From: Pelagerythrobacter rhizovicinus
GTDB lineage: Bacteria > Pseudomonadota > Alphaproteobacteria > Sphingomonadales > Sphingomonadaceae
Assembly (NCBI RefSeq): GCF_004135625.1
Contig: NZ_SDPV01000002.1
Location: 1,178,001 to 1,242,000, forward strand
Direction: 5' to 3'
Length of the DNA stretch: 64,000 nt
Shown here: positions 34,467-42,179 of the stretch, piece after piece
Position numbering within the stretch: position 1 is the first letter of the stretch
How the letters are laid out: every line of letters starts with the position of its first letter
Made by a program: the position numbers and the translations under genes
Notes under the pieces: generated by a model
Databases searched by the model: none
Seen by the model: the letters and a program-made list of their open reading frames with translations, nothing else
What the model was told of the DNA's origin: nothing

Positions 34467-34600
34467 CCTCTCCCCTTCAGGGGAGAGGGTTGGGAGAGGG
34501 GGAGTCGCGAGACGGTTCCCGTTGCGGTTCCTCCCCCTCTCAACTCCGGCTAGCTCGCTGCGCTCGCAAGCCTGCGTATCTCTCCCCTGAAGGGGAGAGA
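34467..34600. repeat. Repeat family F (convergent junction)
   Basis: A 134-bp inverted element. Outer arms are CTCTCCCCTTCAGGGGAGAG on the left and CTCTCCCCTGAAGGGGAGAG on the right, and inner arms GGGAGAGGGGGAG and CTCCCCCTCTC. It lies between two convergent stop codons and could end transcription from both sides. Only one copy is seen in the window. Confidence 0.75.
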
Positions 34601-34608
34601 GGCCCCGC

Positions 34609-35040
34609 TTACTCCTCGAACGTCGTCTCCAGCGTGATCTCGGCCTTGAGCAGCTTGGAGATCGGGCAATTCGCCTTCGCCTCGGCGGCGAGCTTCTCGA
34701 ATTCCTCGCGCCCGATGCCCTCGATCCGGCTGGTGAGTGTCAGGTCGGAGCGGGTGACGGTGAAGCCTTCGCCTTCCTTCTCCAGCGTCACCTTGGCCTC
34801 GGTGTCGAGTGTGCCCTGCTCGTGCCCGGCGCGCGCCAGCGCGAAGCTCAGCGCCATGGTGAAGCAGCTCGCGTGGGCGGCGGCGATCAGCTCCTCGGGA
34901 TTGGTCCCCGGCGCCCCTTCGAAGCGGGTGGCGAAGCCATAGGGCTGATCGTTCAGCGCGCCGGAGCCGGTCGAGACGTGCCCCTTGCCATTCTTGCCGA
35001 GCCCTTCGTAACGCGCGCTGCCTTTGTTGACGGTCTTCAT
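34609..35040 (-). CDS. osmC: OsmC/Ohr family peroxiredoxin
   Basis: A 143-residue OsmC-type hydroperoxide reductase: MKTVNKGSARYEGLGKNGKG, GALNDQPYGFATRFEGAPGT, then NPEELIAAAHASCFTMALSF with the peroxidatic Cys near 59 and KANCPISKLLKAEI with the resolving Cys near 125. The spacing of the two Cys and the SxGALNxxP start fit OsmC rather than Ohr. It detoxifies organic peroxides in the cytoplasm. Confidence 0.9.
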   Translation of the reverse strand: MKTVNKGSARYEGLGKNGKGHVSTGSGALNDQPYGFATRFEGAPGTNPEELIAAAHASCFTMALSFALARAGHEQGTLDTEAKVTLEKEGEGFTVTRSDLTLTSRIEGIGREEFEKLAAEAKANCPISKLLKAEITLETTFEE

Positions 35041-35080
35041 CGCTTCCGATCTCCTTCACAATCGAGACGGCCGGCGGGCG

Positions 35081-36088
35081 TCAGCGTTCCGCGCTTTCGC
35101 GCCAGTCCTGCCAGTACGACGCCAGCTCGCCCGGAACGGATCGTGCGAACGCGGCGTCGAGCGGATAGTGCGGCATCGCCTGTGCGACCGCATCGAGCAC
35201 CGCGTTGCCTTGCGCCCGATCCTTGCGCCGCTTGAGCGGGTTGCGCTCGGCCTGATCGGCGAGCCACAGCTTGTGCAGGGCGAACCAGCGGGGGTCGGGC
35301 ACCACCAGTCGGGCGGCGCTCCAGTCACGGCATGGAACGACCTGATTGACCGGGCGCCCGAGCAGCAGCCATTCCTGAGAAGGCAGTGAGATCGGGCGGG
35401 GTCGCTCGCGCGGGGCGAGCGTTTCGGCGCGCGATGGCGCGACCAGCAGATCGACTTCGTAGGTCGCGGCGTTCCGCGCCTGGCAATGTCGCTCGCTATT
35501 GACCGTGAACGTCGGATCGACCGCCTTGAGCGCCGCCCATAGTCCCGCCTCCTCGGCTTGCTCTTCGGCGACCCACGCAAGATCGAAGTCTTCGGTCTCG
35601 TCGGGCGCATCTGCAATCGCGCCACCGGCCTCGATAGCGTAGGCCGGGAGGCAATTCGTCCCGATGACGAGCAAGGTCCCGTCGAGCAGCCGACGCCGGT
35701 CGAGCTCGCGCAGCAGTTCGCCCGCGGCGCTCGACAGCATCGGAAGGTGCAGGGGGCGTGCCATGCGCCCGGTCTCTTCGACCAGCCTGCTGGCTTTCGT
35801 CAGGCGGTGCTGCAGGTCCGACTTGGTGGCGCGATAATCGGCGAGCCGTCGTTCCAGTTCGGGCGACATCCGGCCGAGGCTCTTGCCGTTGTTCGACCTG
35901 TCGATTGCCTCGTAGAGATATTCGTACTTGCCGACTCGTTTGCGCACGAGATTGTAAGGCAGCCGGGAGAGACTGCGCTGCGCCTCGATCATCGCCTCGT
36001 AGCGCGGCCGCAGGTTGATCAACGCTCGCGCCTGCTCGTCGCTGAAGGGGCTTACGCGGTCTTCCATGAGCAACAATTTATCCTGCAT
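35081..36088 (-). CDS. GSU2403-type nucleotidyltransferase-fold protein
   Basis: A 335-residue protein. Residues ~1-110 are helical and charged (MEDRVSPFSDEQARALINLR; ATKSDLQHRLTKASRLVEET). The nucleotidyltransferase core follows with LLVIGTNCLPAYAIEAG near 145 and TEDFDLAW near 170 (the metal-binding acidic pair), then EVDLLVAP near 220. This is the GSU2403 family, unstudied but related to AbiEii/MenT-like folds. The start is either ATG 36088 or ATG 36067; the latter has AGGA 12 bp upstream. A perfect 17-bp inverted repeat covers the start region (36074-36120), and flanking DNA is unusually AT-rich, hinting at acquisition or special control. Confidence 0.75.
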   Translation of the reverse strand: MQDKLLLMEDRVSPFSDEQARALINLRPRYEAMIEAQRSLSRLPYNLVRKRVGKYEYLYEAIDRSNNGKSLGRMSPELERRLADYRATKSDLQHRLTKASRLVEETGRMARPLHLPMLSSAAGELLRELDRRRLLDGTLLVIGTNCLPAYAIEAGGAIADAPDETEDFDLAWVAEEQAEEAGLWAALKAVDPTFTVNSERHCQARNAATYEVDLLVAPSRAETLAPRERPRPISLPSQEWLLLGRPVNQVVPCRDWSAARLVVPDPRWFALHKLWLADQAERNPLKRRKDRAQGNAVLDAVAQAMPHYPLDAAFARSVPGELASYWQDWRESAER

Positions 36089-36120
36089 TCCTGAAAAACG
36101 CAAGAATGCAGGATAAATTG
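36074..36120. promoter_or_regulatory. 17-bp perfect inverted repeat over the start of the nucleotidyltransferase gene
   Basis: Arms CAATTTATCCTGCATTC (36074-36090) and GAATGCAGGATAAATTG (36104-36120) are exact reverse complements, with a 13-bp spacer. The left arm contains the complement of the first five codons of the gene (Met-Gln-Asp-Lys-Leu) and the AGGA that would serve the second ATG. It could be a protein operator or, in mRNA, a 17-bp stem hiding the start. Confidence 0.7.
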
Positions 36121-36135
36121 CTTTATATCAGATAG

Positions 36136-37386
36136 TTAGATAATCCCAACCGCGTTCCCAGCCCGCTCGAACATGCCGAGGATCGTTTCGACTTCCTCTT
36201 CTGAATGTTCGGCGCAGAGCGAGCAGCGGAGCAGGGTCATGTTGGCCGGGGTCGCGGGCGGGCGGGCGAGGTTGACGTAGAGGCCCTCCTTGAGCAGCGC
36301 CTCCCACATCGCGGCGCCTTTCTCGAGGTCGGGCATGATCACCGCGACGATCGCGCTCTGCGGTTCCTCGGTCCCGAGCTGGAAGCCGAGATCCTTGAGG
36401 CCGCCGTGCAGCCGCTTGGAATTCTCCCACAGGTGCGCGCGCTTGTTCGATCCCCGCATCAGCTTGCGGATGCTGGTCGCCGCGGTCGCGACCACGCTCG
36501 GCGGGAGCGAGGCGGTGAAGACGTAGGGCCGGCAGACCAGCCGCATGATCTCGAACTTCGGGTGGTTGGAGACGCAGAAGCCGCCGACCGTGCCGACGCT
36601 TTTCGAGAAGGTGCCGATGATGAAGTCGACGTCGTCGATCACGCCCGCCTGCTCGCACACGCCGCGGCCGTGCTCGCCGATGAAGCCCATCGAGTGCGCC
36701 TCGTCGACCAGGACCATCGCGCCGTACTTCTTGGCGACCGCGACCATCTCCTTGAGCGGCGCGATGTCGCCGAGCATCGAATAGACGCCTTCCAGCACGA
36801 CCAGCTTGCCGGCGCCTTCGGGAATGCGGCGCAGGCGCTTCTCCATCGCCTCGAGGTCGTTGTGCTTGAACGGCACGACTTCCGCCTTGCCCATCGCGCA
36901 CCCGTCCCAGATGCTCGCATGGCTGTCGATGTCGAGGACGATGTAGTCGCCCTTGCCGGCGATCGTAGAGATGATTCCGAGGTTGGCCTGATAGCCGGTC
37001 GAGAACACCATGGCGTGATCCATGGCGTAAAATTCACGCAGGGCGTCCTCGCATTCCTTGTGGCCCTGATACGTCCCGTTGAGCACGCGGCTGCCGGTCG
37101 TGCCGCTGCCGAAATCGTCGAGCGCCTGCTTGCCCGCCTCGACCACGTCGGGGTCGAAGGTCATGCCCATGTAATTGTACGTTCCGAGCAGGATCGTGTC
37201 GCGCCCGTTGCAGATCGCGCGGGTGGGGGAGAGGACTTTCTCCATCACCAGATTGAAGGGGTCTTCCTGCCCGGTCGCGAGCAGGCCCTCGCGCATGGCG
37301 ATCAGATCGTCGAACTTGCTGAACAGGTCGCGCGAGTCGCCCTCGAGCGTCTCGGGCTTGTCCGGCTGGGAAATACCCTCGCTCAC
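36136..37386 (-). CDS. spt: Serine palmitoyltransferase (alpha-oxoamine synthase)
   Basis: A 416-residue PLP enzyme condensing serine with an acyl thioester to 3-ketodihydrosphingosine, the first step of sphingolipid synthesis. The length is close to the characterised Sphingomonas paucimobilis enzyme (420). Motifs: RDTILLGTYNYMGMTFDP near 60, DIDSHASIWDG near 152 (PLP-stacking His), VDEAHSMGFIGEHGRG near 226 (Asp), and GTFSKSVGTVGGF near 259 (Schiff-base Lys). The GTG start at 37386 overlaps the acp stop (GTGA), the same coupling that supports it as SPT rather than KBL or BioF. This gene is the best sphingomonad marker in the window. Confidence 0.92.
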   Translation of the reverse strand: MSEGISQPDKPETLEGDSRDLFSKFDDLIAMREGLLATGQEDPFNLVMEKVLSPTRAICNGRDTILLGTYNYMGMTFDPDVVEAGKQALDDFGSGTTGSRVLNGTYQGHKECEDALREFYAMDHAMVFSTGYQANLGIISTIAGKGDYIVLDIDSHASIWDGCAMGKAEVVPFKHNDLEAMEKRLRRIPEGAGKLVVLEGVYSMLGDIAPLKEMVAVAKKYGAMVLVDEAHSMGFIGEHGRGVCEQAGVIDDVDFIIGTFSKSVGTVGGFCVSNHPKFEIMRLVCRPYVFTASLPPSVVATAATSIRKLMRGSNKRAHLWENSKRLHGGLKDLGFQLGTEEPQSAIVAVIMPDLEKGAAMWEALLKEGLYVNLARPPATPANMTLLRCSLCAEHSEEEVETILGMFERAGNAVGII

Positions 37387-37628
37387 CGGTCGGCCTGCAG
37401 CTTGTGCACCGCATCGACGAGCTGCCCGTAGGTCTCGATCTCGGCCTGCTGGTTCATGGAGATGATCACGTCGAAGTCGTCCTCGATCGCGGCGACAAAA
37501 TCCATCACCGTCAGGCTGTCGAATTCGAGGTCGCCGGCGAAGGTCGTCGCATCGGTGATGGCCACGCGCTTCTTGTTGAACGGCTCGATCAGGCGGCGGA
37601 TGGTCTGGTCGGTTTCGGCGCGATCCAT
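37383..37628 (-). CDS. Acyl carrier protein for sphingolipid synthesis
   Basis: An 81-residue ACP. The phosphopantetheine serine sits in FDSLTVMDF near residue 38, and the helical pattern (TIRRLIEPFNKK; FVAAIEDDFDVII) fits the four-helix carrier fold. It is distinct from the fatty-acid ACP (GADSLD in that family). The gene overlaps spt by 4 bp; in Caulobacter and sphingomonads this dedicated ACP delivers the acyl chain to SPT. ATG 37628 lies about 115 bp from the solo hairpin and repeat C4. Confidence 0.88.
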   Translation of the reverse strand: MDRAETDQTIRRLIEPFNKKRVAITDATTFAGDLEFDSLTVMDFVAAIEDDFDVIISMNQQAEIETYGQLVDAVHKLQADR

Positions 37629-37743
37629 AGGGGGTGGTTTCCAATCTCATGTGCGGCGGGCGCTACGCCTGCCATGTCAATGCGGCGGAAAAGCGGTTCG
37701 CGCCCCGGTTTGTCAAGCGCGGCGGGCGTGAAGCCTGCGCCGG

Positions 37744-37773
37744 TCCTCCCCATCGCAAGACGATGGGAAGGAC
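37744..37773. repeat. Solo palindromic tip of repeat family A
   Basis: TCCTCCCCATCGCAAGACGATGGGAAGGAC: just the end hairpin of family A, without the core. Repeat C4 follows 5 bp later. It shows that the end module can exist on its own. Confidence 0.75.
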
Positions 37774-37778
37774 AAAAT

Positions 37779-37861
37779 GCGCGAGCCCCTGCGAAGGCAG
37801 GGGCCTCAGGCCGCTGGCGCTTCGCCCGTTAGCCTGAGGTCCCCGCCTTCGCGGGGACTCA
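37779..37861. repeat. Repeat family C, copy 4
   Basis: GCGAGCCCCTGCGAAGGCAGGGGCCTC, a GCTGGCGCTTCGCCCGTTAGCC middle and GTCCCCGCCTTCGCGGGGAC, then TCA. As at 29217-29219, the last TCA is the stop codon of the minus-strand gene beside it, here divK. Confidence 0.85.
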
Positions 37862-38251
37862 CGCGGCGGGCACCAGCCGCCGGACCGCCGCCATGAACGG
37901 CCCGATCGAGACCGGCTTCGCCAGATAGTCGGCCGCGCCGGCATCGCGAATCCGGTCCTCGTCCCCCTTGCCGGCATAGGCGGTCACGGCCAGCACCGGC
38001 ACGTCGGCCAGCCCCCGCTCGCGCTTGAGCGCGGCGATCAGGTCGACGCCGGAGACGTTGGGGAGCTGAATGTCCATCAGCACCAGATCGGGCGCGAAGG
38101 CCCGCGCGGCGTCGAGCACAAACTCGCCGTCGGCGACCGGCTCGACTTCGAAACCGTTCGCCCGCAGGACGTCGCAGAACAGCTTCCGGTTGAGGTCGTT
38201 GTCCTCGACAACCAGCACTCTCTTTGCCACAGGCTCGCTCACGTCGGGCAT
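37859..38251 (-). CDS. divK: Single-domain response regulator DivK
   Basis: A 130-residue receiver domain (ATG 38251, MPDVSEPVAKR). The acidic pocket is VVEDNDLNRKLF near residue 16, the phosphoacceptor Asp is in PDLVLMDIQLPNVSG near 59, and the Lys is in YLAKPVSIGPF near 110. The LNRKLF start and single domain match DivK, the cell-fate regulator that with DivJ and PleC controls CtrA through DivL and CckA. The ctrA gene is also in the window (60398-61093). The stop codon coincides with the edge of repeat C4. An ATG at 38299 upstream lies across the start region of the divergent gene. Confidence 0.85.
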   Translation of the reverse strand: MPDVSEPVAKRVLVVEDNDLNRKLFCDVLRANGFEVEPVADGEFVLDAARAFAPDLVLMDIQLPNVSGVDLIAALKRERGLADVPVLAVTAYAGKGDEDRIRDAGAADYLAKPVSIGPFMAAVRRLVPAA

Positions 38252-38292
38252 GCTCCCCTTGCTGCCCCACGCCTTATGCCTCCCGGAGGACG

Positions 38293-38583
38293 CTGACAAT
38301 TATTCGCGAGACTCGATCGAACGACCATGCCCCGGGCGACGCCGATTCGCTGGCGCTCGCCGCGCTCGGCTGGGTGCTGCAGGACGACGATCGGGCGCAG
38401 CGCCTGCTCTCGCTGACCGGCCTCACGCCCGAGATCCTGCGCGAGCGGCTGACCGACCGCGGGGTGCTCGCCGCCGTTCTCGAATTTCTCGCCAACCACG
38501 AGCCCGACCTCGTCCTCGCGGCCGACGCGCTGAACGTCGCGCCCGAGACGCTGATCGAGGCGCACAGGAGCCTTTCGCAATGA
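38293..38583 (+). CDS. DUF3572 family protein, probable CTG (or ATT) start
   Basis: About 96 residues from CTG 38293. The conserved part is DADSLALAALGWVLQDDDRA, LLSLTGLTPEILRERLTDR, GVLAAVLEFLANHEPDLVL and APETLIEAHRSL, the DUF3572 pattern. No ATG, GTG or TTG precedes this part except a TTG at 38224 that lies antisense to divK and before the GGAGGA at 38285-38290. That GGAGGA is 2 bp from CTG 38293 and about 8 bp from ATT 38299, so a rare start codon is likely. The stop overlaps the next ATG (ATGA, 38580-38583). Function unknown. Confidence 0.65.
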   Translation: MTIIRETRSNDHAPGDADSLALAALGWVLQDDDRAQRLLSLTGLTPEILRERLTDRGVLAAVLEFLANHEPDLVLAADALNVAPETLIEAHRSLSQ

Positions 38584-39224
38584 GCCGCCCGCTGATCATC
38601 TCCGACTGCGACGAAGTGCTGCTGCACATGGTGGCGCATTTCCGCGACTGGCTCGGCGAGAGCGAGGGGGTGGATTTCACCATCGGTAGCAACAGCTTCG
38701 CCGAAGCCATGCGCTGGCGCGAGAGCGGCGAGGTGGTGGGGGAGCGCGACATGTGGCGCCTGCTCGGCCGCTTCTTCGACACCGAGATGGACCGCCAGCG
38801 TCCGATCGAGGGCGCGGTCGCGGGGGTCACGGCGCTGGCCGAGCATGCCGACGTGGTGATCCTGACCAACCTCAACGACGAACGGCAGGAGCGCCGCGCG
38901 CGCCAGCTCGCCGATCACGGAATCGCGGCGCGGGTCTTCACCAATCAGGGACCCAAGGGGCCGGCGCTCAAGGCGATCGTCGAGGAATATGCGCCCAGCC
39001 GCGCGATCTTCATCGACGACCTGCCGCAGCACCACCACTCGGCCGCCGAGACTGTGCCAGAGGTCGTTCGTCTGCACCTCTGCGGCGAGCCGCAACTCGC
39101 GCCGCACATCGACTGCGCGCACCGCGCCGGCCATGCGCATGCCCGCATCGACACCTGGTGCGAGGCGCTGCCGTGGCTGATGGACCAATTGAATCTGGAA
39201 ACACAGGATAGGGAACACGCATGA
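38580..39224 (+). CDS. HAD superfamily hydrolase
   Basis: A 214-residue haloacid-dehalogenase-fold enzyme. Motif I is IISDCDEVLL near residue 6 (nucleophile Asp and acid/base Asp), motif II VVILTNLND near 96, and motif IV AIFIDDLPQHHHSA near 142; a Lys in GPKGPALKAI near 126 fits motif III. A His-rich C-terminus (HIDCAHRAGHAHARID) may bind metal. The cap region lies between motifs I and II. It is probably a phosphatase of unknown substrate. ATGA overlaps join it to DUF3572 upstream and RidA downstream. Confidence 0.85.
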   Translation: MSRPLIISDCDEVLLHMVAHFRDWLGESEGVDFTIGSNSFAEAMRWRESGEVVGERDMWRLLGRFFDTEMDRQRPIEGAVAGVTALAEHADVVILTNLNDERQERRARQLADHGIAARVFTNQGPKGPALKAIVEEYAPSRAIFIDDLPQHHHSAAETVPEVVRLHLCGEPQLAPHIDCAHRAGHAHARIDTWCEALPWLMDQLNLETQDREHA

Positions 39225-39679
39225 GCATCGAAGCGAAACTTGCCGAGCTGGGGATCACGTTGCCGGAGGCCGCTGCACCGGTCGCGAGCTATGTTCCGGT
39301 GGTGGTCGCGGGCGGGCTCGCCCATGTCTCGGGCCAGTTGCCGTTCGTCGACGGCAAGCTGGTGACGGGACGGCTGGGCGAGGATGTCGCGCTCGACCAG
39401 GGCGCCGCGGCGGCGCGCGCCTGCGGACTGATGATCCTCGCGCAGCTCAAGGCCGCGCTCGGCTCGCTCGACCGGGTGGAGCGGATCGTCAAGCTCGGCG
39501 CCTTCGTCAACTCGGCGGGTGACTTCACCGACCAGCCCAAGGTCGCCAACGGGGTATCGGACCTGATGCTGGAAGTCTTCGGCGACGCCGGCCGCCATGC
39601 CCGCGCCGCGGTCGGCGTGCCGGCGCTCCCGCTCGGCGCCGCGGTCGAGGTGGACGCGATCGTCGCCGTGAGGGGCTGA
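39221..39679 (+). CDS. RidA family protein
   Basis: A 152-residue YjgF/YER057c/UK114 protein: MSIEAKLAELGITLPEA, VVVAGGLAHVSGQLPF, VALDQGAAAARACGLMILAQ, a segment with VERIVKLGAFVN, and the C-terminal HARAAVGVPALPLGAAVEVDAIVAV carrying the imine-binding Arg. The sequence type is the RidA subgroup with an insertion after GQLP. RidA deaminates reactive enamines and imines. It is translationally coupled to the HAD gene. Confidence 0.88.
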   Translation: MSIEAKLAELGITLPEAAAPVASYVPVVVAGGLAHVSGQLPFVDGKLVTGRLGEDVALDQGAAAARACGLMILAQLKAALGSLDRVERIVKLGAFVNSAGDFTDQPKVANGVSDLMLEVFGDAGRHARAAVGVPALPLGAAVEVDAIVAVRG

Positions 39680-39680
39680 G

Positions 39681-40439
39681 CTGAACCCGATCGACGCATG
39701 GCGGGCGCCGGCCCCTGATCCTCGGCGGGTCGAATGGCTCGCGCAGTGGACTTATGCCCACCGTGGCCTCCATTCGCCCGGTGTTCCGGAGAACTCGCCT
39801 TCGGCCTTCGCCGAGGCAATGGCGCACGGGCTGGCGATCGAGTGCGACGTGCAGCGCACCGGCGACGGGCGCGCGGCGGTGTTCCACGACTGGGAGCTCG
39901 ACCGGCTGACCGACGAGCGCGGCCCGGTGATCCGGCGCCCGCTGGCGGAGATCGAGACGATCGCGCTCTCCGGCAGCAGCGACCGGATTCCCTCGCTCGA
40001 GCGCACGCTGGCGCAAGTCGGGGGCAGGGTGCCCATGCTGATCGAGCTCAAGTCCAAGCGCGAACGGCGTGTCGCGCCGCTGTGCCTCGCCGTGCGCCGC
40101 GCGCTCGACGGCTACCGCGGCCCGCACGCGGTGATGAGCTTCGACCCGCGCGTGTCGCGCTGGTTCTCGATCCATTCGCCGCGCACGGTGCGCGGGCTGG
40201 TGGTGACCGAGGAGGACGACAAGAGTTTCGCCGGCCTCTGGCGGCGTCACGCCGCGCTGTGGCACGCGCGGCCCGACTTCCTCGCTTACGACGTGCGCGA
40301 CCTGCCGAGCCGCTTCGCCGAAGGGCAACGCAAGCGCGGGCTGCCGCTCCTGACCTGGACCGTCCGCTCGCCCGAGCTTCGCGACCGCGCCGCTCTCCAT
40401 GCCGATGCGCCCATTGCCGAGGGAGAAGGACTGGCGTGA
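39681..40439 (+). CDS. Glycerophosphodiester phosphodiesterase, probable CTG start
   Basis: 252 residues from CTG 39681. Catalytic motifs: YAHRGLHSPGVPENSPSAF near 28, GLAIECDVQRTGDGRAAVFHDW near 54, LIELKSKRERRVAPL near 116, and WTVRSPELRDRAA near 232. The first canonical start (ATG 39819) would cut off the HR and PENS motifs needed for catalysis, and no ATG, GTG or TTG lies upstream in frame. CTG 39681 is preceded by GAGGGGCTGAG with suitable spacing and gives LNPIDAWRAP. The stop overlaps the next GTG (GTGA). Confidence 0.8.
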   Translation: MNPIDAWRAPAPDPRRVEWLAQWTYAHRGLHSPGVPENSPSAFAEAMAHGLAIECDVQRTGDGRAAVFHDWELDRLTDERGPVIRRPLAEIETIALSGSSDRIPSLERTLAQVGGRVPMLIELKSKRERRVAPLCLAVRRALDGYRGPHAVMSFDPRVSRWFSIHSPRTVRGLVVTEEDDKSFAGLWRRHAALWHARPDFLAYDVRDLPSRFAEGQRKRGLPLLTWTVRSPELRDRAALHADAPIAEGEGLA

Positions 40440-41575
40440 GTCACGGCGAGCCGCGCGTGCGCACCGCCGAATCGGTCGGCTCGCTGCCGCGCGCCGAATG
40501 GGGCGCGCTCGCCGGAACCGACAATCCGTTCGTCTCCTACGACTTCCTCACCGCGCTCGAGGATTCGGGCAGCGTCGGGCCGGAGACGGGCTGGCTGCCG
40601 CTGCCGATCGTGGTCGAGCGCGGGCCGGACCACAGGCTCGCCGCCGCGATGCCGGCCTACGTCAAGTCGCACAGTCAGGGCGAATACGTGTTCGATCATG
40701 CCTGGGCCGACGCCTACGAGCGCGCGGGCGGGGCCTATTACCCCAAGCTGCAGATCGCGGTCCCCTTCACGCCCGCCACCGGGCCGCGGCTGCTGGCCGC
40801 GACGCCGGGCGACGCCGAAGTGCTCCTGCGCGCGGCCGAATGGGTCTGCGGCCACTTCAAGCTCTCCTCCGCCCACGCGACCTTCATCGAACCCGAACAG
40901 CGCGCGCTGTTCGAGCGGGCGGGGTGGATGCTGCGCAGCGACATCCAGTTCCACTGGGAGAACCGCGGCTACGACAGCTTCGATGCGTTCCTCGGCGCGC
41001 TCAGCTCGCGCAAGCGCAAGGCGATCCGCAAGGAACGTGCCGCGGCGCAGGAGGGGCTGGAGATCCGCCATCTCACCGGCGACGCGATCCGGCCCGAGCA
41101 CTGGGACGCGTTCTGGGAATTCTACCAGGACACCGGCGCGCGCAAGTGGGGTTACCCCTACCTCACGCGCGAGGCCTTCACCCTGCTCGGCGAGCGGATG
41201 GCGGACCGCATCCTGCTGGTCTTCGCCTACGAGGACGGCGTGCCGATCGCCGGCGCGCTCAACGTGATCGACGGGACGACGCTGTTCGGCCGCTACTGGG
41301 GCTGCACCGCCGAGCGGCGCTTCCTCCATTTCGAGCTATGCTACTACCAGGCGATCGACGCCGCGATCGAGCGCGGCCTGGCGCGGGTCGAGGCCGGCGC
41401 GCAGGGCGGGCACAAGCTCATGCGCGGCTACGAGCCGGTCGAGACATGGTCGGCGCACTGGATCGCCGATCCGGGGTTCCGCGAGGCGGTCGCCGATTTC
41501 CTCGAGCGCGAACGCGAAGGCGTCTCGCTCGACCGCTCGTTCATGGCCGAGCGGAGTCCGTTCCGGAAAGCTTAG
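40436..41575 (+). CDS. GNAT/FemAB-like acyltransferase (DUF482 type)
   Basis: A 379-residue protein from GTG 40436, coupled to the GDPD gene by a 4-bp overlap. It shows the DUF482/PF04339 pattern: SLPRAEWGALAGTDNPFVSY near 20, HSQGEYVFDHAWADAYER near 85, SSRKRKAIRKERAAAQEGL near 200, KWGYPYLTREAFTLLG near 240, and RYWGCTAERRFLHFELCYYQ near 295. The fold is two GNAT domains as in FemABX aminoacyl or peptidoglycan-modifying transferases. The acceptor is unknown. It ends 1 bp past the start of the convergent Sel1 gene's stop. Confidence 0.82.
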   Translation: MSHGEPRVRTAESVGSLPRAEWGALAGTDNPFVSYDFLTALEDSGSVGPETGWLPLPIVVERGPDHRLAAAMPAYVKSHSQGEYVFDHAWADAYERAGGAYYPKLQIAVPFTPATGPRLLAATPGDAEVLLRAAEWVCGHFKLSSAHATFIEPEQRALFERAGWMLRSDIQFHWENRGYDSFDAFLGALSSRKRKAIRKERAAAQEGLEIRHLTGDAIRPEHWDAFWEFYQDTGARKWGYPYLTREAFTLLGERMADRILLVFAYEDGVPIAGALNVIDGTTLFGRYWGCTAERRFLHFELCYYQAIDAAIERGLARVEAGAQGGHKLMRGYEPVETWSAHWIADPGFREAVADFLEREREGVSLDRSFMAERSPFRKA

Positions 41576-41901
41576 GCGACCTTGCGCTCGCCTTCGCGGA
41601 GCCAGTTGCGCGCGCGGCGCTGCGCCTCGGCGATCTCGCGGGCGGTCATTTCCTCGGAGACCTCGGCGCGGCAGCCGGCGGCCGCCTCGTGCCCGCCCAG
41701 CGCGGCGAGATTGAACCACTTGTGCGCCTCGACCAGATCGCACGGCGCACCGTGGCTGCCGGTCGAGAACGCTACGCCGAGATCGAAATAGGCGGCCGGA
41801 TCGCCGTGCGCCGCTGCGGCCAGGCAGTGCGCAACCAGCATTTCGGCTGCACTGGTGTCGACGGGCGTGGTCAGCCCGCCTTCGATCGGAATGAGTTCCA
41901 T
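41572..41901 (-). CDS. Small Sel1-like repeat protein
   Basis: A 109-residue protein with one clear Sel1/TPR-like unit (AAAAHGDPAAYFDLGVAFST; LVEAHKWFNLAALGGHEAA) and a basic C-terminal helix (REIAEAQRRARNWLREGERK). No signal peptide is seen, so it is likely cytoplasmic. Sel1 units bind other proteins; the partner is unknown. Its stop overlaps the convergent acyltransferase stop. Confidence 0.75.
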   Translation of the reverse strand: MELIPIEGGLTTPVDTSAAEMLVAHCLAAAAHGDPAAYFDLGVAFSTGSHGAPCDLVEAHKWFNLAALGGHEAAAGCRAEVSEEMTAREIAEAQRRARNWLREGERKVA

Positions 41902-42179
41902 CGTTACCCCCCGTTGTCGGCGATCCCATCGCCATGGGGCGGATTTGCAACGGATATGGTCAACAAAGGGTTAATGCGGCCGGTGTGCTTTTTCGAAGGA
42001 GCAGACGATCGTTCGGCTTGTCTTAATTTGCGCGAGGGTAGCGGGGGATCGATTGTCGCTTGTGCGTGCTTTTGCCCCCGCCTATAGGCGCGCCCAACGC
42101 AAGGCCCGGGTCGCCGGAATGTGCCGGACGATCCGACAGACAAGCGCCGGCTGAGGCCGGCAGGGGTTGAGAGGCAACT

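Noticed and set aside
39819-40439. ATG 39819 as the start of the GDPD gene
   Set aside because: It would remove the HRG and PENS catalytic motifs, which are encoded in frame upstream without a stop.
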